Under the pieces are notes generated by a model that saw nothing but the letters and a program-made list of their open reading frames with translations, was not told the DNA's origin and made no database searches. This document shows positions 34,061 to 41,903 of a stretch of DNA of 64,000 bases, piece by piece (position 1 is the first letter of the stretch; every line of letters begins with the position of its first letter). Position numbers and translations under genes: made by a program. Source of the DNA: JADLHS01 sp039806955 (GTDB taxonomy: Bacteria; Verrucomicrobiota; Verrucomicrobiia; Limisphaerales; JADLHS01); NCBI GenBank assembly GCA_039806955.1, contig JBDHQI010000004.1, forward strand, positions 117,163-181,162, in the 5' to 3' direction.

Positions 34061-34707
34061 TGCGCTACTTTATCATCACTTTGGGCATTTTGGTGCTGGG
34101 CGTCATGCTGATTGCCGGGCGGCGTGGGGATCTTTCGCGCAATCGCCCCATCCAGATTTTCCCGGATATGAAGCGCCAGGCCAAGTTGCGGCCGCAGACC
34201 GCCAACGGGTTTTTTCCGAATGGACTCAGTTCGCAGTTGCCGCCCGCCGGCACCATCGCCCAGGAAAAACCGCTGCAAGTGGCGGGACGCGAGGTTTACT
34301 CATTTGAAGACGCTCCGGCGAACACGGGGCGCCAGACCGGCACGACTAATTTCATTGAGTTGAATCCGTTCCCAATAACGGGGGGATTCCTGGCGCGCGG
34401 TGAGCGCGAGTTCAACATCTATTGCGCGCCGTGTCACGGGAAGACTGGTGAAGGCACGGGGATCACCAAAAAAATTGGAGCGATGGCGGTGGTCGCCAAC
34501 CTGCACGACAAGCGCATCGTCGAACTGACGGATGGGGAGATCTTTCACATTGTCAGTCATGGCAAGGGCGTGATGCAGGGGTATGCGTCACAAATTCCCG
34601 TCACCGATCGCTGGGCGATTGTCGGTTATTTGCGCGCGTTGCAACTCAGCCAACTCGGCACCGTGGATGACCTTTCACCGGAACTCCGGGCCCAACTCAA
34701 CAAGTAA
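34060..34707 (+). CDS. actE: ACIII subunit ActE, monoheme cytochrome c
   Basis: A 215-residue protein with an N-terminal membrane anchor (about 1-20), a linker containing 'FPDMKRQAKLRPQ' and a class I cytochrome c domain with one heme site 'CAPCHGKTGEG'. 'GVMQGYASQIPVTDRWAIVG' contains the likely axial Met. ActE is the periplasmic exit for electrons towards the terminal acceptor. Start overlaps the actD stop by one base. Confidence 0.92.
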   Translation: MRYFIITLGILVLGVMLIAGRRGDLSRNRPIQIFPDMKRQAKLRPQTANGFFPNGLSSQLPPAGTIAQEKPLQVAGREVYSFEDAPANTGRQTGTTNFIELNPFPITGGFLARGEREFNIYCAPCHGKTGEGTGITKKIGAMAVVANLHDKRIVELTDGEIFHIVSHGKGVMQGYASQIPVTDRWAIVGYLRALQLSQLGTVDDLSPELRAQLNK

Positions 34708-34711
34708 GCGT

Positions 34712-36001
34712 ATGAGTCAACAAGACGAATTTTCCAATATTGACCCGGTGGCCCGACCGTTGGATTTGGCGCGCTGGCGCAACCTGCCGCTCAAGTTGCT
34801 CGGCGCGGGCTTGCTCATCGGTTTAATCGGACTGGGCGTCGCCCTGACCCGGCAGGCGGCCACCAGTTTTCTGCTGGCGTATGTGGTGGCGTTCATGTTC
34901 CTGCTCAGCCTGGGGGCGGGCGCGTTGTTCCTGGTGCTGGTGCATCACTTGTTTGATGCGGGGTGGTCAGTTCCAATCCGCCGTTGTTGTGAACATCTTT
35001 CGGTTTCGGTGTTCAGTCTGACGCCCGGTTTTTTTCTCCCCATCGGAGTTTTTGCGAAACAGATCTATCCGTGGTTGAGCTGGAATCCGCATCTGAATCA
35101 TGCGTTGCACGCCAAACAACCCATTTTTACCACCACGGGTTTCTGGTTGGTATCCATTGGGACGCTGGCGATCCTCTGGTTCTTATCCTGGCGCTTGCGT
35201 TCGTTATCCGTCAGCCAGGATCAGGACGGAGCGGCGCATTGGACCCACAAGATGCGCGTGACGGCGAGTATCGGGATTTTCCTCTACGGCTTCTCGCTGA
35301 CTTTCGGTGCGATCATGTGGATGAAAGCGTTGGAATTGGAATGGTTCTCCACCATGTATGGCGTGTATTACTTCGCCGGTTGCGTTTGGCTGGTGTTGGC
35401 GACGGTTTACGTCATTACGATGATTCTGGATCGGCAGGGCATCATCTCCGATGTGCTGCACGAGCACCAATACTACTATCTCGGATCACTGCTGTTCGCG
35501 TTCACGGTGTTTTACGCCTACGTCACCTTCTCGCAGTATTTCATCATCTGGAACGCCAACATGCCCGAGGAAACATTCTACTTCGTGGTGCGCGAAAAAG
35601 GCAGTTGGTTCTGGGTGGGCATGGTCATTATTTTCGGGCATTTCTTCCTGCCGTTTCTCGCGCTGCTGCGCATTGATGTGAAGAGCAATTTTGCCATCAT
35701 GATCCCGCTGGCGATCTGGTCCTGGTTGATGCATTTCGTGGACATGATCTGGTGCGTGTTCCCGCCGCATTTCCGCGCGGGATTCCCGGTGGGCTGGAGC
35801 TTTGTTGCGTTCGGTTTGACCGCGGCCATGGTTGGAGTTTTAATGCTGAAATTTTTGAAGGAGTTCAAACGTACCGCGCCGTTCCCGCAAAAGGACCCGC
35901 GCCTGATCGAGGCGATGGGCTTGTATCATCCGACGGTTGCCAAAAGCGCCGCCCCGGGTGGCGGACTGGGTGCGACCGCGCCAACGGGAGGAAATCACTG
36001 A
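34712..36001 (+). CDS. actF: ACIII subunit ActF, second NrfD-like membrane protein
   Basis: A 429-residue polytopic protein, shorter than ActC but of similar helical layout, with 'FMFLLSLGAGALFLVLVHHL', 'EHQYYYLGSLLFAFTVFYAY', 'FSQYFIIWNANMPEETFYF' and 'FVDMIWCVFPPHFRAG'. These are typical of ActF, the second membrane half of ACIII. ATG 34712 lies four bases after the actE stop; the longer open frame upstream overlaps actE and is not used. The stop shares one base with the next gene. Confidence 0.92.
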   Translation: MSQQDEFSNIDPVARPLDLARWRNLPLKLLGAGLLIGLIGLGVALTRQAATSFLLAYVVAFMFLLSLGAGALFLVLVHHLFDAGWSVPIRRCCEHLSVSVFSLTPGFFLPIGVFAKQIYPWLSWNPHLNHALHAKQPIFTTTGFWLVSIGTLAILWFLSWRLRSLSVSQDQDGAAHWTHKMRVTASIGIFLYGFSLTFGAIMWMKALELEWFSTMYGVYYFAGCVWLVLATVYVITMILDRQGIISDVLHEHQYYYLGSLLFAFTVFYAYVTFSQYFIIWNANMPEETFYFVVREKGSWFWVGMVIIFGHFFLPFLALLRIDVKSNFAIMIPLAIWSWLMHFVDMIWCVFPPHFRAGFPVGWSFVAFGLTAAMVGVLMLKFLKEFKRTAPFPQKDPRLIEAMGLYHPTVAKSAAPGGGLGATAPTGGNH

Positions 36002-36387
36002 TGACAGACGCCTACGAATCTGAAGGACACGGTTGCGGCAAGAATCTACCTCGAATTCTTGCGGTGGTGAGCGCCTGTTTGATCTTCGCCGCGCTCGTTT
36101 GGAAGACCCGCCAGTACACCACGCCCGCGCCCTTGGATGCGCAACGCGCGGCAGAACGCGCCGCGGCTCTGGCCGAGTTGCGCGGGGCGGAGGCGCAAAC
36201 GCTCAATCATGTGGGCTGGGTGGATCAAGGCAAAGGCGTTGTGCGCTTGCCGATCGCCGACGCCATGAAGTTGGCCGAGCGCCAATGGCAAAACCCGGCG
36301 CAAGCTCGCGCGATTTTGTTGGAACGGGTGGAAAAGGCGTTTTATGTGGCGCCACCACCGCCGCCGCCGCCCAGTGACTTTGAATAA
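36001..36387 (+). CDS. Small single-helix membrane protein linked to ACIII
   Basis: 128 residues: one membrane helix (about residues 18-37), an Ala-rich helical stretch, then 'HVGWVDQGKGVVRLPIADAM' and a proline-rich tail. The 'WVD...KGVVRLPI..AM' pattern recurs in small proteins beside ACIII/oxidase operons as I recall them, so a structural or assembly role is likely, but no function is known to me. It is translationally coupled to actF (TGATG) and precedes the CcoN-like gene by 18 bases. Confidence 0.7.
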   Translation: MTDAYESEGHGCGKNLPRILAVVSACLIFAALVWKTRQYTTPAPLDAQRAAERAAALAELRGAEAQTLNHVGWVDQGKGVVRLPIADAMKLAERQWQNPAQARAILLERVEKAFYVAPPPPPPPSDFE

Positions 36388-36405
36388 ATTCCGGTTTGTG
36401 CCTCA

Positions 36406-37830
36406 ATGACCGCGACTATTTCTCCAGTGCCCGGCCCGATTGATCGTTCGTGCCGATTGCCGCTGTTTGCGCTTTTTGGTTGTGCCGCTGGCTGGCTGGT
36501 GCTGAGCTCGATCTTTGGCTTGGCGGCTGCGATGACTTTTCACAATCCGTCGCTGTTGGCCAATTGTCCGATGTTTACGTTGGGCCGGGCTTATCCAACC
36601 TGGGCGTATCTGTTCATCTACGGGTTCGGCGTTCCTACGGCTTGGGGAGCGGGGCTCTGGTTGATGGCCCGGCTGGGGCGCATCAAGGCGATGAATCCAA
36701 TTTTGATCACCGTGGGTGCAAAACTGTGGCACGTGGGTGTGCTGGTGGGGTTGATCGGTATATTGAGTGGAGATAATTCCGGCTTCGAGTGGCTGGAGTT
36801 GCCGCGCTATGCCGCCGTCATTCTGTTTTTGGCGTTTATGCTGATGACAGTCTGGCTGTTCATGACCTGTTCATGGCGGACCGAACCCAATCTCTATCCA
36901 TCCCAATGGTTTGTTTTAGGCGCCGCGTTTTGGTTCATCTGGATTTTCTCCACGTCGGTATTCCTGTTGCAAATGCACCCCGTTCGTGGGGTGGTGCAAG
37001 CCGCCATCGCCTGGTGGTTCGCGGGTAACTTGCTGAACGTCTGGCTGACGCTGGCGGGACTGGCGGTGACCGTGTATGTGTTGCCCAAGCTCGCCGGCAA
37101 GCCGTTGCACAGCTACTATTTGGCGCTGTTCATCTTCGTAACGGTGGCGTTGTTTGGCTCGTGGACCGGTCTGCCGGTGCATGCGCCGCTGCCTGCTTGG
37201 ATGGGGATTTTCAGCAGTACGGCGGCCGCGTTGATGATTGTGCCCGCGCTCGCCCTGGGCCTCCTGGTGGTGAAAACCACGAGTGGTGAAGGGCAGCCTG
37301 CCTGTATGGGCGGCGTGCTTTATTTCGCCAAGTTTGGCGCGTTCATGTTGGTTCTGGCAACGCTGGTTTCCGCTGTGGCCGCGTGTCCAGTGGTGGCCCG
37401 GACGACGGATTTTACCTGGTTCACGGAAGGGCAGATTATGCTGCGGCTTTACGGCTTTTTTGCCATGACCATGTTTGCCGCCGTGTATCACATTTTACCG
37501 CGAGTCTCCGGATTGGAAATTAGTCTGCGTCGCATTCGTATGCATTTCTGGCTGGCCATGCCCGGGAGTTTGCTCTTGGCGCTGCCGCTGCTCGTTGGTG
37601 GGGTGCGTCAGGGTTTGCGCTTGGCGGACGCCACGGTGCCATTTGCAGCAACGGCGCAGGCGGCCGTGCTGTGGGTGCGGATCAGCACGTTGGGAGAAAC
37701 CCTGATCGCGCTCGGCACTCTGATCTTTTGTGTCAACGTCGGTTGGTTGATCCTGACGTATTATCGCACGCTGTTGAAACAGCAGGTGACGGAGGCGCTG
37801 GCATTGCAACCTGTGGAGGTGAAGTCGTGA
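36406..37830 (+). CDS. CcoN-like heme-copper oxidase subunit I lacking metal ligands
   Basis: A 474-residue, about 12-helix protein with the overall order of cbb3 oxidase subunit I. 'CPMFTLGRAYPTWAYLFIYG' corresponds to helix 2 of CcoN, 'AWWFAGNLLNVWLTLAG' to the copper-binding helix and 'WFTEGQIMLRLYGFFA' to the 'GHVHxGALGW' helix. In each the His is replaced: Trp66 for the low-spin heme ligand, Gly207 for the CuB ligand, Gln343 and Met345 for the two heme ligands. The His-His pair of helix 7 is not found at the expected place (nearest is His259). The protein should not bind heme b, heme b3 or CuB. It lies between ACIII genes and a CcoO-like cytochrome in one overlapping operon. Function unknown. 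Confidence 0.85.
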   Translation: MTATISPVPGPIDRSCRLPLFALFGCAAGWLVLSSIFGLAAAMTFHNPSLLANCPMFTLGRAYPTWAYLFIYGFGVPTAWGAGLWLMARLGRIKAMNPILITVGAKLWHVGVLVGLIGILSGDNSGFEWLELPRYAAVILFLAFMLMTVWLFMTCSWRTEPNLYPSQWFVLGAAFWFIWIFSTSVFLLQMHPVRGVVQAAIAWWFAGNLLNVWLTLAGLAVTVYVLPKLAGKPLHSYYLALFIFVTVALFGSWTGLPVHAPLPAWMGIFSSTAAALMIVPALALGLLVVKTTSGEGQPACMGGVLYFAKFGAFMLVLATLVSAVAACPVVARTTDFTWFTEGQIMLRLYGFFAMTMFAAVYHILPRVSGLEISLRRIRMHFWLAMPGSLLLALPLLVGGVRQGLRLADATVPFAATAQAAVLWVRISTLGETLIALGTLIFCVNVGWLILTYYRTLLKQQVTEALALQPVEVKS

Positions 37831-38699
37831 AATCTGGCAGCATGGTGTTTCTAACCGCCTTCGTCGCGCTGGCGATTTCATGGAGCGGCTTTGTGCTGGT
37901 GACGCAACTGCAGTTGGGTCGCGTGGATCAGGCCAAGACCATTCCCGCCGGAGAGGCCTATCCGCTGGCGCGTTCCGGGCAGGCGATGCAGGGTGCGGAA
38001 GTGTATCGCTCGCTCGGTTGCGTTTATTGCCACAGCCGGCAAATCAATCAACAGGGCACAACGGTCGAAGTCACTTTGGTCAATGCCGGAACGAACTCCG
38101 CCAACGTGTTGGGCGCGATTCGAACGGTTGCGCCACAGTTTGGCCAGATTGAATCGCTGGCGAATGTTCCCAAGGTATTGGGGCAGGTGGCCGACACCGC
38201 CGCTGCGGATAGTCTGGTCACGGCCATTTCCGAGGCGGGCGGCCAGGCCATGGTGGAAATTTTGCCGAGCGGTCCGGACATCAGCCGTCACTGGGGGACG
38301 CGCCGCAGCGTGGCGCAGGATTACATTTACGATCCGGTGGTGCAACCGGGCGTCCGCCGCTTCGGTCCCGACCTGACGGATGCGGGCCGCATGCACCCCG
38401 ACGCGCAATGGCAATTGTTGCATCTCTACGCGCCGAAAACGGTGGTGAAAGATTCCACCATGCCGGGTCACCGTTTTCTTTTTGAGCAACGCAAGCTGGG
38501 ACGGAACCCAACGCCGGAGGCGCTGCCGTTGGCCGGCGATTTTGCCCCTCCCGCCGGATATGAAATTGTTCCGACGGAAGCGGCCCGATCACTGGTGGCG
38601 TATTTGTTGAGTTTGCGGGCCGATGCGCCGCTGTATGAGTCACCGGTGACTCCGCCAGTCCCGCCGGCCACCAATGACGTTGCCGTTGTCACGAAATGA
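37827..38699 (+). CDS. CcoO-like membrane-anchored monoheme cytochrome c
   Basis: A 290-residue protein starting at GTG 37827, whose GTGA overlaps the stop of the CcoN-like gene; ATG 37842 is the alternative start. One N-terminal helix (about 5-28), heme site 'LGCVYCHSRQINQQG', then 'RRFGPDLTDAGRM', 'HLYAPKTVVKDSTMPGHRF' with the likely axial Met, and 'ARSLVAYLLSLR'. These follow the CcoO pattern of cbb3 oxidases. About 100 residues (roughly 80-170) between the heme site and 'GPDL' are an insertion relative to usual CcoO. It would carry electrons on the periplasmic face. Confidence 0.85.
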   Translation: MKSGSMVFLTAFVALAISWSGFVLVTQLQLGRVDQAKTIPAGEAYPLARSGQAMQGAEVYRSLGCVYCHSRQINQQGTTVEVTLVNAGTNSANVLGAIRTVAPQFGQIESLANVPKVLGQVADTAAADSLVTAISEAGGQAMVEILPSGPDISRHWGTRRSVAQDYIYDPVVQPGVRRFGPDLTDAGRMHPDAQWQLLHLYAPKTVVKDSTMPGHRFLFEQRKLGRNPTPEALPLAGDFAPPAGYEIVPTEAARSLVAYLLSLRADAPLYESPVTPPVPPATNDVAVVTK

Positions 38700-39325
38700 A
38701 AACCGATGCTTCCAACAAATCGGATCGGGCTGAAGCTGAACCCACGGTGGCGATGGCGCCCATTCCCGTGTGGTTGATGGCGGCACTGTTGGTCCTGTTG
38801 TATTTCGGCGCGTGGTATTTCGACCTGTACGGCGGTTGGTTCGACGCCAAAGTGTATGCCCCGTACCGTTCCATTCCGGACTTGGCGCGTTACCAGCCCA
38901 ACAGCGATCCGGATGCGAATTTCATTGCCTTCGGCAAAAAGCTCTACGCCGCGAATTGCGCGGTCTGTCACATGGATACTGGCGTGGGCAACCCGGCGAA
39001 CGGTTGTCCGCCTTTGATTGATTCCGAATGGGTTGGCCACGAAACGCCGGATCGAATGATCATGCTGATTTCCAAGGGCTTGACCGGGCCAATTACGGTG
39101 AATGGCAAGGTGTACAATACCGGCACGATGTTGGCCGTGGGCGACTCATTGCCGGGTGATGAAAAGGAAAAATCTACGCAAATCGCCGCGATCGCATCCT
39201 ACGTGCGACGTCATTTTGCCGACCTTCCGGGCTCGGTGAAACCCGCTCATGCCGAGGCGGTTCGCACCAGCATCAAAGATCATCCTGGCAATTTTACGCC
39301 CGAGCAATTGCTGAAGGTCCCTTGA
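38696..39325 (+). CDS. Membrane-anchored monoheme cytochrome c
   Basis: A 209-residue protein with one helix (about residues 25-45, 'VWLMAALLVLLYFGAWYF') and a class I cytochrome domain with a single site 'NCAVCHMDTGVG'; 'TGTMLAVGDSL' probably holds the axial Met. Its position after the CcoO-like gene (ATGA overlap) parallels CcoP, but CcoP has two hemes. The last 46 bases overlap the convergent queG gene. It closes the ACIII-linked operon. Confidence 0.85.
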   Translation: MKTDASNKSDRAEAEPTVAMAPIPVWLMAALLVLLYFGAWYFDLYGGWFDAKVYAPYRSIPDLARYQPNSDPDANFIAFGKKLYAANCAVCHMDTGVGNPANGCPPLIDSEWVGHETPDRMIMLISKGLTGPITVNGKVYNTGTMLAVGDSLPGDEKEKSTQIAAIASYVRRHFADLPGSVKPAHAEAVRTSIKDHPGNFTPEQLLKVP

Positions 39326-40437
39326 GCCGGTTGAGCGGTTGCGCCCAGCGCCGGATTTTTTGTTGCTTCACCACAACGCGTTTTGATGGCGGCAATGGCC
39401 CAGAGCGCGTGTTCGACGATCAGCGGCTCCACATCCTGCGCGGCTTTTTCCAAGGCGGGCAGGGCGCGTTCATCGCCGACATTTTCCAAGGCCACACACA
39501 CGTTGCGTAAAACGCCGCGCCGTTTCGTGCGGATCAGCGGAGTTCCGGCGAATCGTTGCTTAAAGCCGGCGTTGTCCAACGACAGTAATTCAATGAGGTC
39601 TTGAGTGCCCAGATTGGGTTGGGCGTGGGCCTTCATGATTTTTCCGGATTGCGCGAATTTGTTCCACGGACAGGCGGCGAGGCAATCGTCACAACCAAAA
39701 ATGCGATTGCCAATCAGCGGCCGCAGCTCCACCGGAATGGCCCCTTTAAGTTCGATGGTCAGGTAGGAAATGCAGCGGCGCGCGTCCAGTTGGAACGGCG
39801 CGGTAATGGCGCCCGTCGGACAGGCGGTGATGCAACTGGTGCAGGTGCCGCAGCGATTTTTTTCCGGTTCGTCGGGCGGCAGTTCCAGGGTCGTGATGAT
39901 TTCCGCCAGAATGATCCAGTTGCTCAGTTTGCGGCTGATGACATTGTTGTGTTTGCCAATGAAACCGATGCCCGCGCGCTGGGCCATCTCGCGCTCCAAA
40001 ATCGGTCCGGTGTCCACATACCAAAGCGAGCGCGTGTCTGGTCCGCCTTGCGCATTCACAAATTCGTTGAGTGCCTTGAGCTTGTTCTTGAGCACATCGT
40101 GATAATCGGTGTAACGCGCGTAACGGGCGATCACGCCGCGCGGTAAACCGGTCGGAGCGGGAGAAGTTGTGGCCGCCGGGTTGTCGTTGCTGCCGGAGCG
40201 GGCTTCATTTTCGTCAGCGTACGAAATGGCCAGGGCGATGATGGTTTTGGCGCCGTTCAAGACCAGGTCTGGATTGACCCGCTTTTCCGCGTTGCGAGCC
40301 AGCCACGCCATCTCGCCATTTTTGTTGTCCCGCAGCCAGGCTTGGAAATACGGCGCGCCTGCAGTCGGCGCCGCAGTGGTAAAACGACAGTCGTCGAAAC
40401 CCAATGTCAACGCGTGCTGGCGAATCAGTTCCTTCAT
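39280..40437 (-). CDS. queG: Epoxyqueuosine reductase
   Basis: A 385-residue cobalamin and iron-sulfur enzyme that makes the last step of queuosine tRNA modification. Seen are 'WYVDTGPILEREMAQRAG' (the catalytic Asp region), two 4Fe-4S motifs 'CGTCTSCITACPTGAI' and 'CDDCLAACPWNKF', and a C-terminal HEAT-like stretch ('VLRNVCVALENVGDERALPA'). A low-complexity insertion of about 20 residues near position 85 (Asn/Ala/Thr/Pro-rich) is unusual. The 3' end runs 46 bases into the convergent cytochrome gene. Confidence 0.93.
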   Translation of the reverse strand: MKELIRQHALTLGFDDCRFTTAAPTAGAPYFQAWLRDNKNGEMAWLARNAEKRVNPDLVLNGAKTIIALAISYADENEARSGSNDNPAATTSPAPTGLPRGVIARYARYTDYHDVLKNKLKALNEFVNAQGGPDTRSLWYVDTGPILEREMAQRAGIGFIGKHNNVISRKLSNWIILAEIITTLELPPDEPEKNRCGTCTSCITACPTGAITAPFQLDARRCISYLTIELKGAIPVELRPLIGNRIFGCDDCLAACPWNKFAQSGKIMKAHAQPNLGTQDLIELLSLDNAGFKQRFAGTPLIRTKRRGVLRNVCVALENVGDERALPALEKAAQDVEPLIVEHALWAIAAIKTRCGEATKNPALGATAQPAQGTFSNCSGVKLPG

Positions 40438-40560
40438 TTCCGCAAAGTAAATTGGGTGTTGAAAGCGGGGTGGTAAATGTGGGGCGTTGGGGGCATTTTC
40501 TGGTTTTCAAATCGTGGTCGGTGCGGCGAAGCGGCAAAGGTGGTGGCGCGGTGCGGCGGT

Positions 40561-41118
40561 TCAAAGGTTGGTGGGCGCGCGTTCACTCGTGGCCGGGCCG
40601 AGGCGGAATTGGTTGATAATCTGTTGAGTTACCTCTCGCGCGGAACGGAAGTCGCAGTTGATCAAGATGTCCGCCTGTCGGTAGAACGGTTCACGTTTCG
40701 CAAGGAGCGCGCAGATTTTGCCGAAGGGATCCGGATCATTCAGGAGCGGGCGATGGGACTGTTCGCGGACGCGATCGTAAATCCGTTCGGGCGAGGCCCA
40801 AAGACAGACGACCAGAGCGTGTGATTTAAGGCTTTCCAGATTGGCCGGATGGATTGGCAAACCGCCGCCCGTGGCGATGACCGTACGATCGCGATTTGCC
40901 AATTCGACGACCAGTTGCGCTTCCAGTTTGCGGAAAGTTGGTTCGCCGTGCTGCGCGAAAATTTCGGTTATCTTTTTACCGCAGCGTTGTTCGATCAGAA
41001 AATCTGTATCGAGAAAATCGAATTTGAGCTGCTCGGCCAGCAATCGGCCCACGGTAGATTTACCGGTGCCCATGAAACCGATGAGGGCAAGATTCCGATA
41101 GTGACGCTCAGTGGACAC
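40561..41118 (-). CDS. aroK: Shikimate kinase
   Basis: A 185-residue P-loop kinase for the fifth step of the shikimate pathway. It shows Walker A 'LIGFMGTGKSTVGRLLA', the substrate Asp in 'FLDTDFLIEQ', 'EIFAQHGEPTFRKLE' with its shikimate-binding Arg, 'VIATGGGLPI' and a lid with 'REQSHRPLL'. It lies between queG and the rrf2-like gene on the minus strand. Confidence 0.93.
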   Translation of the reverse strand: MSTERHYRNLALIGFMGTGKSTVGRLLAEQLKFDFLDTDFLIEQRCGKKITEIFAQHGEPTFRKLEAQLVVELANRDRTVIATGGGLPIHPANLESLKSHALVVCLWASPERIYDRVREQSHRPLLNDPDPFGKICALLAKREPFYRQADILINCDFRSAREVTQQIINQFRLGPATSERAPTNL

Positions 41119-41215
41119 GAATACAGCTTAAAGGAACTTTACCCGAGGACCAATCGGAAAAGCGCTGTCGGGTCGCTTGGGGAGATCAGGAATTTTTTCG
41201 AGCGGCGGTGCGGTT

Positions 41216-41683
41216 TCAAATGACGAAGTCGTAGGAGTTTTGCGATTGTTGTTCGAGTTTGCGCGCGCGCTCCACCAGATCATTCAACGTGGTGTTTTCC
41301 ATCATCTCGGCGACGCAATCGCGCACTTCTTTCATCACTCCGTGAAGGGCGCAGCGCGCTTCGTCCGGGCAGGTGCATTTTTCGTAAAAGTATTTGCTGA
41401 CACAACTGACCGGCGCCAGCGGTCCTTCAATGTGACGGATGATTTCCGCGAGGCTGATCTGTTGAGGTGGTCGTTTGAGCCGGTAGCCACCGGCAACGCC
41501 CCGCTTGCTCACGACCAGCCCGGCGGATTTGAGATCATTCAAGATTTGTTCCAGAAAGCGCTTGGGAATTTTCTGTTTGCTGGAGATCGCTTGAATTCGG
41601 ATCACGGTATCATCATTCCGAAAATTGTGCGCGAGCACCTGCATGGCGCGCAAAGCGTATTGGCCTCGGACCGTTAACTTCAT
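41216..41683 (-). CDS. Rrf2-family transcriptional regulator with four Cys
   Basis: A 155-residue winged-helix regulator: 'MKLTVRGQYALRAMQVLAHN' start, recognition region 'RFLEQILNDLKSAGLVVSKR' and 'GVAGGYRLKRPPQQISLAEI'. Cys94, Cys103, Cys105 and Cys111 in 'CVSKYFYEKCTCPDEARC' could hold an iron-sulfur cluster as in IscR or NsrR. It is divergent from the porin-sbp-cysTWA sulfate uptake operon, so it probably controls sulfur assimilation (like CymR) and itself. An inverted sequence pair in the shared intergenic region is a likely operator. Confidence 0.88.
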   Translation of the reverse strand: MKLTVRGQYALRAMQVLAHNFRNDDTVIRIQAISSKQKIPKRFLEQILNDLKSAGLVVSKRGVAGGYRLKRPPQQISLAEIIRHIEGPLAPVSCVSKYFYEKCTCPDEARCALHGVMKEVRDCVAEMMENTTLNDLVERARKLEQQSQNSYDFVI

Positions 41684-41695
41684 ACAAAAAGCTAG

Positions 41696-41787
41696 TAATC
41701 TACACGTATGAAGTCAAGATTGGCCAGGCGACATAATTTAAGTGCTGCTATCATATTATTCTAAACACATTGACTTAATGTAGATTA
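41696..41787. promoter_or_regulatory. Divergent rrf2/sulfate-uptake control region with inverted TTGACTT-TGTAGATTA elements
   Basis: Two divergent copies of TTGACTT followed by TGTAGATTA occur: plus strand 41770-41787 and minus strand 41717 to 41696 (four bases longer in the middle). The inner nonamers TAATCTACA (41696-41704) and TGTAGATTA (41779-41787) are perfectly complementary. A plausible plus-strand -10 (TATTAT, 41754-41759) lies just before the right copy. These are candidate operators for the adjacent Rrf2 protein; this is inferred from symmetry and position. Confidence 0.5.
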
Positions 41788-41903
41788 AGCGTAACCTCGT
41801 CGGCGTTGGGCAATTTTAGGATGCTTTACGCCAAGTGATAGTGGGCGCAAAAGCGGAGTGAGCGGCATAATTAACTTCGCCAAGCAAATTGGCGGACTTA
41901 AAA

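Noticed and set aside
36406..39325. Reading the last three genes of the ACIII operon as a functional cbb3 oxidase
   Set aside because: The catalytic subunit lacks the required His ligands, and the third protein has one heme site where CcoP has two.
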